Of a stretch of DNA of 12,176 nt, positions 6,537 to 12,176 are shown piece by piece; position 1 is the first letter of the stretch, and each line of letters begins with the position of its first letter. Origin of the DNA: Treponema sp. UBA1798 (GTDB lineage Bacteria > Spirochaetota > Spirochaetia > Treponematales > Treponemataceae); assembly GCA_002319875.1 (NCBI GenBank), contig DCFS01000255.1, forward strand, positions 1 to 12,176, read 5' to 3'. A program made the position numbers and the translations under genes. The notes below the pieces were generated by a model. It was not told where the DNA came from, made no database searches, and was given only the letters and a program-made list of their open reading frames with translations.

Positions 6537-8132
6537 ATGAAAATAACAAGAAACATGCCGGTAGCTGTTTGCCTGCTGCTGGCAATGGCTGCTGTTCTTG
6601 CAGGCTGCCATAAAACGGCTGGGAATCCTGCAGCGGAAACTGCCGGTTCCGGTACACCGGTAAAGGGCGGTACTTTGACAATATCGCTTTCTGCTTCCCC
6701 GAGCAAGCTGGATCCGATCCATTACAGCGGTACATATGAAAGTCAGATTATCGGTGAAGTATGTGATACTGTGATAAATTATAACAGTACACTGTCCGAA
6801 TATGTGCCCGGTTTGGCGACAAGCTGGACGATATCAGATGACGGAAAAACCTATGTATTCAAAATCAGGCAGAATGTACATTTCCAGAAAGGCAAATATC
6901 AGGACGGAAAGCTTCTGACTGCTGACGATATTGCATATTCGCTTAACCGGTCAGCGCAGCATTCTGACAGTAACCGCCTTTCCATGCTTGCAGAAGCGAA
7001 AGTTACCGCAGACTATGAAGTAACCTGCACACTGAAAACCAGCAATGCTTCTTTCCTGACAGCGTTAACCGACAGCGGTAATGCAATTGTTCCTAAGGAA
7101 GAAGTTGAAGGCTGGGGTTCAGATTTCGGTACTCATCTTGTCGGTACCGGGCCTTTTGCCCTTCAGTCATTCCTGCTTGATCAGCAGACGGTACTCGTAA
7201 AAAATCCGGCATACTGGCTTGCGGAACCGAATATTGATACGCTGATATTCAAGGTGATCGGAGATTCCACACAGGCTGCAAATGCCCTGCAGACTGGTGA
7301 AATTGATCTGGCAACAGATCTCAGGGGCGAAGCCGTCCAGACGGTAAAAAACAACAAGGACCTTAAACTCCTTGAAATGCCCGGTATTCATATTGCATAT
7401 CTGTATTTTAATCAGGTAAAAGGCCCGACCGCTGATATCAGAGTCCGCAAGGCTTTGATAGAGGCTGTGAATGTTCCTGAAATGGTTTCAGCTCTTTATA
7501 AATATGGAGAGGCTACACAGGCTGCTCTGGCTTTGCCGCCGGGGTCATGGGGATATGATGCATCTCTTGAGAGTAAGGTTCCTTCCTACAACCCTGATGA
7601 TGCAAAAAAACTGCTTGCAGAGGCTGGCTACCCGAACGGATTTAATCTTGATCTGTATATAAGCGGTACGGAAGTAAGACGCAATATGGCTGTTCTTGTT
7701 CAGGCCTACTGGGCAAAGGTCGGTGTAAAACTGAATGTGCATGCTTCAGAATGGGGAACTTTCAGCGATATGGCAATGTCGGGTAATGCAAATGTATACG
7801 GTATGTCATGGACATGGTATCCTGATCCTTATTTCTTCCTGAACAAGTTGTTCTCTACTGCTGAAATCGGCGGTATTGGTAACGGGCAGCATTTCTCTGA
7901 TCCGAAAGTTGATGAACTTCTACAGAAAGCTCTCGAGGTTACCGACCAGTCCAAGCGTGCTGAATTTTATAAACAGGCCCTTGGACTCATCACGGATAAG
8001 CTTCCCGGCTTATATTATGCCAATGAAAAAATCCTGTACGGTCTGAATGGCAGGGTTCATAATTTTATTCAGCGGCCTGACGGCACATTGAAAATAGTTA
8101 CGCCTGAAAACAACGTCTGGGTAACTAAATAG
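6537..8132 (+). CDS. Family-5 ABC transporter solute-binding lipoprotein
   Basis: A 531-residue extracytoplasmic binding protein of the SBP_bac_5 (OppA/DppA-like) class, which captures peptides, opines, nickel complexes or, in some lineages, oligosaccharides. The N-terminus has a basic start, a hydrophobic stretch and a lipobox LAGC (21-24), so C24 should be lipidated after cleavage, followed by a flexible Gly/Ala/Thr linker. Family features include GGTLTISLSASPSKLDP (44-60), YVPGLATSW (89-97), DGKTYVFKIRQNVHF (102-116), GTGPF (203-207), IRVRKAL (301-307) and YNPDDAKKLLAEAGYP (351-366). The ATG at 6537 is preceded by AGGAGAG; an upstream in-frame start at 6510 would destroy the lipoprotein signal. 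It is the first gene of the importer operon, and the hairpins after it suggest it is made in excess over the permeases. The ligand cannot be read from sequence. Confidence 0.95.
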   Translation: MKITRNMPVAVCLLLAMAAVLAGCHKTAGNPAAETAGSGTPVKGGTLTISLSASPSKLDPIHYSGTYESQIIGEVCDTVINYNSTLSEYVPGLATSWTISDDGKTYVFKIRQNVHFQKGKYQDGKLLTADDIAYSLNRSAQHSDSNRLSMLAEAKVTADYEVTCTLKTSNASFLTALTDSGNAIVPKEEVEGWGSDFGTHLVGTGPFALQSFLLDQQTVLVKNPAYWLAEPNIDTLIFKVIGDSTQAANALQTGEIDLATDLRGEAVQTVKNNKDLKLLEMPGIHIAYLYFNQVKGPTADIRVRKALIEAVNVPEMVSALYKYGEATQAALALPPGSWGYDASLESKVPSYNPDDAKKLLAEAGYPNGFNLDLYISGTEVRRNMAVLVQAYWAKVGVKLNVHASEWGTFSDMAMSGNANVYGMSWTWYPDPYFFLNKLFSTAEIGGIGNGQHFSDPKVDELLQKALEVTDQSKRAEFYKQALGLITDKLPGLYYANEKILYGLNGRVHNFIQRPDGTLKIVTPENNVWVTK

Positions 8133-8158
8133 CATAAGTGCAGGCCATTTACCGTCTG

Positions 8159-8199
8159 CGGAGAATGGATTACTTTATCAAATAATAATCCATTCTCCG
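8159..8199 (+). terminator. Stem-loop after the binding-protein gene (partial terminator or 3' stabiliser)
   Basis: A perfect 14-bp stem joins CGGAGAATGGATTA (8159-8172) and TAATCCATTCTCCG (8186-8199) around a 13-nt loop. The trailing sequence, GTTATATT, is only moderately U-rich. A stable hairpin after an importer's binding-protein gene commonly gives partial termination or protects the upstream mRNA. Confidence 0.55.
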
Positions 8200-8213
8200 G
8201 TTATATTAAAACA

Positions 8214-8247
8214 GCGTTTTCAAAACTCGTATGACATTTGAAAACGC
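8214..8247 (+). other. Second intergenic stem-loop
   Basis: GCGTTTTCAAA (8214-8224) and TTTGAAAACGC (8237-8247) form a perfect 11-bp stem with a 12-nt loop, 14 nt after the previous hairpin. No T-run follows. It could work with the first hairpin as an exonuclease block, or be a protein-binding dyad. Confidence 0.5.
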
Positions 8248-8347
8248 CTCAGTTATGCGTACGGAAAGTTTAATCCCGCCTGCGATACCATTAGAGAACT
8301 CCATACTCCGCTGCATGCGGCGGGGCTGGTAATTAAGAGGTCCTTTT

Positions 8348-9307
8348 TTGCTGAAAATGATCATAAAACGGATTATTCAGAGTATCCCGACACTGTTTAT
8401 TGTAATAACAATAACTTTTGTGCTGACCCGTCTCATACCGGGGAATCCCGCCCGTACTATCCTGGGGCCACAGGCTTCGCTTCAGGATGTCCGTGCCATG
8501 GAAGAGAAACTGGGACTTAATAAGAGTATAGCCGGGCAGTATGCTGCATATATGCTGAATGCTCTGCACGGTAATTTCGGAACTTCATATATGTATAACA
8601 GACCGGTAACATCGCTTATCATTGAGCGGATACCGAATACACTTCTGATAACGCTGACCAGCCTCATAATCGCGCTGTTCCTCGGTGTATCGGTCGGTAT
8701 TATTTCTGCCGTACGGCAGTATTCTTTTGCCGACTATTTTTTTATGATTCTCGCCCTTATCGGTGTATCAATGCCGATATTCTGGCTTGGACTCATGCTG
8801 GTGCATCTGTTCTCCGTTCAGCTTGGCTGGCTGCCTGCAATAGGTATGGGGACTATGGCAAAGGGGTTTCAGGATATCCTGCGGCATATGGTTTTACCCT
8901 GTTTCTGCCTGGCGACAATCCCGATGGCTACATTTGCAAGAATATCCAGATCCAGTATGCTTGAAGTAATCCATAATGATTCAATTACCGCTCTGCGGGC
9001 AAGGGGAATAAGGGAGGGCAGCGTAATATGGAAACATGCATTGAAAAATGCGCTGCCGCCGATCGTAACAGTACTCGGTTTACAAATAGCCAATGCCTTT
9101 ACCGGGGCAATTTTAACGGAAAGCATTTTTTCATGGCCGGGAATGGGCACTATGATTATATCGGCAATCGATAATCGTGATTATATGCTTATACAGGGCA
9201 CAGTACTGTTTATAGCGGTTGTATTCGTTGTCGTTAATCTGCTTGTTGACATAACATACATGATTATAAATCCAAAAGTCAATTATGACACTACACAAGG
9301 GAAATAG
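8348..9307 (+). CDS. ABC importer permease, DppB/OppB type
   Basis: A 319-residue inner-membrane permease of the family-5 importer. It opens with the characteristic MIIKRIIQSIPTLFIVITIT membrane segment and the LIPGNPAR turn (29-36), followed by a variable extracytoplasmic stretch with KLGLNKSI (54-61). The transmembrane core is at about 97-305. The coupling-helix (EAA-like) loop at about 215-238, ALRARGIREGSVIWKHALKN, contacts the ATPase. FSWPGMG (261-267) and the C-terminal DITYMIINPKVNYD (301-314) are also typical. The TTG at 8348 is chosen because AAGAGG (8335-8340) lies 7 nt upstream; the ATG at 8357 would leave 16 nt. It has no own promoter that I can see, so it depends on read-through past the two hairpins. 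The next permease begins 5 nt after its stop. Confidence 0.95.
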   Translation: MLKMIIKRIIQSIPTLFIVITITFVLTRLIPGNPARTILGPQASLQDVRAMEEKLGLNKSIAGQYAAYMLNALHGNFGTSYMYNRPVTSLIIERIPNTLLITLTSLIIALFLGVSVGIISAVRQYSFADYFFMILALIGVSMPIFWLGLMLVHLFSVQLGWLPAIGMGTMAKGFQDILRHMVLPCFCLATIPMATFARISRSSMLEVIHNDSITALRARGIREGSVIWKHALKNALPPIVTVLGLQIANAFTGAILTESIFSWPGMGTMIISAIDNRDYMLIQGTVLFIAVVFVVVNLLVDITYMIINPKVNYDTTQGK

Positions 9308-9312
9308 ATACT

Positions 9313-10230
9313 ATGAATATCAGGACCGGAAGTCCGGAAAGGGCTGATACATTGGGAATGCAGATGCAGACCAGTCTGCTTGCACGTGAACGTACAGCTA
9401 ACAGCGCCTGGAATAAACTGAAACGTAACCATACAGCTATGGCAGGGCTTTTTATCGTAGTTGTCATGATTATGATAGCGTTGCTTGCCCCTTTGCTCGC
9501 CGGTGCAGATCCTGACGAAGTCCATCCACTGGATGCATATATGAAGCCGCTTACCGGTGGACATTTATTCGGTACGGATCAGTTCGGAAGAGATCTTTTC
9601 GCGAGAATCGTGTATGGTGCCCGGGTTTCACTCATAGTTGCTGTCGGAGGCACTCTGATAGGCGGGGTCACAGGTATACTTCTGGGCCTTGTCTCCGGGT
9701 ATGCCGGAGGCATAATTGATACCGTGATTATGCGTATTATGGACGGATTCCTTTCTTTTCCTTTCATTTTGCTGTCAATCATTTTAATGACGGTTATGGG
9801 ATCCGGTATTTTCAATGTCATTCTTGCCATCGGTATCGGAAATATTCCAAGTTTTGCCCGTGTCGTCCGGGGCGAAGTAATTATTGTTAAAAACGAAGAG
9901 TACTGTAATGCCGGCCGGGTGATCGGAATATCCGGTATACGTCTTCTTTTCTTCCATATATTACCTAATGCCATATCGCCGATTATTGTTTATGCAACTT
10001 TGAATATAGCCGGAGCTATTATTTCCGAAGCAGCGTTAAGCTTTCTGGGATTGGGAATAGCGACACCGACAGCTTCCTGGGGCAGTATTCTGCGTGATGG
10101 CAAGAGCTGTCTGAATACGGCTCCTTTCGTTGCTTCTATTTCCGGTTTATTTATCCTGCTGACGGTTCTTGGATTTAATCTTCTCGGTGACGGGATCAGG
10201 GATATACTGGATCCAAAATTGAAGCAATAG
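9313..10230 (+). CDS. ABC importer permease, DppC/OppC type
   Basis: A 305-residue partner permease. The cytoplasmic N-terminal tail (1-40) leads into a first membrane helix at about 43-63, then the family signature GTDQFGRDLFARIVYGAR (87-104) just before the permease core. The coupling loop is at about 197-223 (YCNAGRVIGISG...HILPNAISP). The motifs LSFLGLG (242-248) and ASWG (254-257), and the closing NLLGDGIRDILDPKL (289-303), are all standard for the DppC half. It would pair with the DppB-type permease as a heterodimeric channel. The N-terminal tail differs from common family members but nothing is missing. AAGGG lies about 11 nt before the ATG. The stop is 16 nt from the peptidase start, so translation is probably coupled within one transcript. 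Confidence 0.95.
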   Translation: MNIRTGSPERADTLGMQMQTSLLARERTANSAWNKLKRNHTAMAGLFIVVVMIMIALLAPLLAGADPDEVHPLDAYMKPLTGGHLFGTDQFGRDLFARIVYGARVSLIVAVGGTLIGGVTGILLGLVSGYAGGIIDTVIMRIMDGFLSFPFILLSIILMTVMGSGIFNVILAIGIGNIPSFARVVRGEVIIVKNEEYCNAGRVIGISGIRLLFFHILPNAISPIIVYATLNIAGAIISEAALSFLGLGIATPTASWGSILRDGKSCLNTAPFVASISGLFILLTVLGFNLLGDGIRDILDPKLKQ

Positions 10231-10246
10231 ATCAGGATATGTAATT

Positions 10247-11440
10247 ATGAATAATTATAAAGAACTTGTGCAGGAAAAAGTAGACAGCATTCAGCCGGAT
10301 CTGGAGCGGCTGTCAGACAGTCTGTTTAAAAATCCTGAATATTTTTTTCATGAATATCATGCTTCAAAAAGCATGGCTGACATGCTGGCCTCCTTTGGTT
10401 TTAGAGTTGAAACAGGAATAGCCGGACTTGAAACAAGTGTTAAGGCTGTATATAAAAGCGGAAAAGCGGGTCCGGATATCGGAATATTGGGAGAATTTGA
10501 TGCGGTTCCCGGAATGGGACATGCATGCGGGCATAATCTGATGTGTGCTATGGCTGTCGGTGCGGGTGCCGCTATCCGTTCAGTTATAGACGAGACGGGC
10601 GGTACCGTTACCGTATTCGGAACACCGGCAGAAGAGGGCGGCGGCGGAAAAATAATTATGCTTGAGCGCGGAGCCTTCAGCGGTCTTGATGTCGCGATGC
10701 TGCTGCATTCTTCCAGTGAAACTACCGTACAGGATATTTCCTATTCCCGGACGGATGTACGCATTCATTTTTACGGGAAGAAGGCTCATGCCGCTACATG
10801 GCCTGAAGAAGGCATCAATGCACTGAATCCGGTTATTGAGCTTTTTACAATAGTTAATGCAATGAGGCTGGAACTTGCTGACAGAGGAAAAATCCTCGGA
10901 ATTATCCGTGACGGCGGTACGGAACCCATTATGATACCTGACCATTGTTCTGCAGAATTTACGGTCAGATCGTTCAATATGGGATATAAAAAGAAACTTC
11001 TGAAACGGCTGCTTGATATCTGCGGACATCTTGCCGTTATCAGCGGTACTACATTTTCGTATGAAATGATAGACCAGCCGTATGAGGATATACGTAATAA
11101 CCCGGTTCTGGAGAATCTGCTTGCACAGAATTTTACCAGTCTTGGAGAAACTCTTGTTCCCAGAAAAAAAGAGCAGGGAATAGGGTGTACGGACATGGGG
11201 AACGTTACACATGAAATACCGGGACTCCAGTCGTATGTAAAAGTTTCTCCCGGATTGCGCGTCCATACAAAGGAGTTTGAAAATGCTGTCGGGGGTCCTG
11301 CCGGATACAGGGCTATTGGTATAGGTGCAAAAGCAATGTCGATGACAGCCGTGGATATTCTGACAAAACCGGAACTGCTTGATGATATAAAAAAGGCTTT
11401 CGCAGAAATGAAACGGCAAACAGAAACAGACGATCTGTAA
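10247..11440 (+). CDS. M20-family peptidase/amidohydrolase, AbgB/PM20D2-like
   Basis: A 397-residue cytoplasmic M20 enzyme of the branch that includes AbgB (p-aminobenzoyl-glutamate hydrolase subunit) and PM20D2/ACY1L2-type dipeptidases. Visible motifs are GEFDAVPGMGHACGHN (82-97, metal ligands H92, C94, H96), TPAEEGGGGK (126-135, glutamates 129-130), H154 in MLLHSS, the dimer-interface YGKKAHAATWPEEG (176-189), CTDMGNVTHEIP (314-325) and RVHTKEF (338-344). These differ from the other M20 enzyme (QPAEE, GSEDFS), so the two are not recent duplicates and probably cut different bonds. The gene sits between permease and ATPase genes with gaps of 16 and 12 nt, so it is made with the transporter and very likely acts on the imported ligand. 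AGGA lies 8-9 nt before the ATG. Substrate unknown; N-acyl or aminobenzoyl amino acids and short peptides are candidates. Confidence 0.92.
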   Translation: MNNYKELVQEKVDSIQPDLERLSDSLFKNPEYFFHEYHASKSMADMLASFGFRVETGIAGLETSVKAVYKSGKAGPDIGILGEFDAVPGMGHACGHNLMCAMAVGAGAAIRSVIDETGGTVTVFGTPAEEGGGGKIIMLERGAFSGLDVAMLLHSSSETTVQDISYSRTDVRIHFYGKKAHAATWPEEGINALNPVIELFTIVNAMRLELADRGKILGIIRDGGTEPIMIPDHCSAEFTVRSFNMGYKKKLLKRLLDICGHLAVISGTTFSYEMIDQPYEDIRNNPVLENLLAQNFTSLGETLVPRKKEQGIGCTDMGNVTHEIPGLQSYVKVSPGLRVHTKEFENAVGGPAGYRAIGIGAKAMSMTAVDILTKPELLDDIKKAFAEMKRQTETDDL

Positions 11441-11452
11441 AGGAAAATTATT

Positions 11453-12176
11453 TTGGACGAACATTTACTGGCTGTACAAAATTTAAAAACGTATTTTTAT
11501 ACGGCAAGCGGAGTCGTAAAGGCTGTTGATGGAATCAGTTTTGAACTTGACAGAGGCAAAACACTGGGTATCGTAGGAGAATCAGGCTCAGGTAAGAGTA
11601 TTGCTGCCAAATCCATTATCCGTCTTCTTCCCGTAAAAACAGGAAAATGTGTTGACGGGAGTATCTCTTTTGAAGGTAAAGATGTGCTTTCGTTTAACAT
11701 GAAGGAATTGAACCGGTTCCGGGGCAGTGATCTGTCTTTTATTTTTCAGGATCCCATGACCTCTCTTGATCCTGTTTTTACTGTCGGTGAGCAGATGGTT
11801 GAAATGTTGAAAGTGCATCATGCGATGTCTTCTGCTGATGCTTGGAATACATCTGTCGAATCCCTGAAAAAAGTCGGTATACCTGATCCTGAAAAAAGAA
11901 TGAATTCTTATCCCTATGAACTTTCCGGAGGAATGTGCCAGCGGGTTATTATTGCAATGGCTGTGTCATGCCGTCCGAAGCTGGTAATAGCAGATGAACC
12001 GACGACTGCACTTGACGTAACGGTGCAGGCTCAGGTTCTTGATCTTCTGAAAGATCTGCAGAAAAATTATAATACGGCATTGCTGCTGATTACACACAAT
12101 CTCGGAGTCGTCTGGGAGATGTGTGATAAAGTTATGGTAATGTATGCAGGCCGTACCGTAGAATATGCTGATGTCA
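11453..12176 (+). CDS. ABC importer ATPase, DppD/OppD type, truncated by window end
   Basis: The first 241 residues of a family-5 importer ATPase; the gene continues past the right edge, where a C-terminal oligopeptide-type extension is expected. Visible are Walker A GESGSGKS (42-49), the Q-loop FQDPMTSLDP (98-107), the ABC signature LSGGMCQR (157-164), Walker B LVIADEP (177-183), the D-loop TALD (185-188) and the switch histidine in LLITHN (211-216), so the nucleotide-binding domain appears intact. The FQDPMTSLDP and SGGMCQR forms are typical of the DppD/OppD half. The start is TTG at 11453, with AGGA at 11441-11444 exactly 8 nt upstream; the first in-frame ATG would fall after Walker A and is excluded. 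The second ATPase (DppF/OppF) is expected downstream. Confidence 0.93.
   Translation, partial: MDEHLLAVQNLKTYFYTASGVVKAVDGISFELDRGKTLGIVGESGSGKSIAAKSIIRLLPVKTGKCVDGSISFEGKDVLSFNMKELNRFRGSDLSFIFQDPMTSLDPVFTVGEQMVEMLKVHHAMSSADAWNTSVESLKKVGIPDPEKRMNSYPYELSGGMCQRVIIAMAVSCRPKLVIADEPTTALDVTVQAQVLDLLKDLQKNYNTALLLITHNLGVVWEMCDKVMVMYAGRTVEYADV

Noticed and set aside
8159..8247. MITE or transposon ends
   Set aside because: The two hairpins have unrelated arm sequences, no target-site duplication and no transposase nearby.
8133..8347. Known riboswitch or small RNA gene
   Set aside because: The stems are simple isolated hairpins. I could not match conserved cores of common riboswitches, and no separate promoter was visible.
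10580..11464. 294-codon open frame antisense to the second M20 gene
   Set aside because: The opposite strand encodes a complete M20 enzyme with all metal ligands. The antisense product is Cys/Phe/Ser/Arg-rich without any domain, typical of a shadow frame.

Overview
The window looks like a chromosomal catabolic/uptake region of a moderate-GC bacterium, most likely a spirochaete of the Treponema type. The main clue is the chemoreceptor: its signalling domain and the way it ends (hydrophilic C-terminal helix finishing in KFKV, no NWETF-type tail) resemble treponemal receptors as I remember them. AGGAG-type ribosome binding sites, two TTG starts and TTGACA/TATAAA promoters do not contradict this. 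A clostridial anaerobe is the main alternative. There is no sign of phage, IS elements, CRISPR or RNA genes.

Layout. The left end (1-460) holds little: one possible 55-residue small protein (163-330), a short palindrome, and the terminator of the leftward chemoreceptor gene. The chemoreceptor (461-2662, minus) has a periplasmic double-Cache sensor. A 195-bp divergent intergenic region carries promoters for both directions and a 7-bp-arm inverted repeat that overlaps the rightward -35 box. Rightward genes follow: a 756-residue protein joining an N-terminal propeller-like part to a GH28-like right-handed beta-helix (2858-5128), then an M20D amidohydrolase (5198-6370). After a strong promoter and a 20-bp leader hairpin come a family-5 solute-binding lipoprotein (6537-8132), two hairpins, two Dpp/Opp-type permeases (8348-9307 and 9313-10230), a second and different M20 peptidase (10247-11440), and an Opp/Dpp-type ATPase that runs off the right edge (11453-12176).

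How it may work together. The binding protein, permeases and ATPase form a family-5 (peptide/opine/nickel class) ABC importer, with a second ATPase gene expected just downstream. Both M20 enzymes lack signal peptides, so they would hydrolyse amide-linked cargo in the cytoplasm after import. The helix protein also lacks a signal peptide and would act on intracellular oligosaccharide. Family-5 binding proteins are known to bind oligosaccharides as well as peptides. It is therefore a reasonable but unproven inference that the locus takes up and dismantles an acylated or aminoacylated glycoconjugate, with the divergent chemoreceptor perhaps sensing a related compound. A plain N-acyl-amino-acid or dipeptide salvage operon beside an unrelated glycosidase gene is the simpler alternative.
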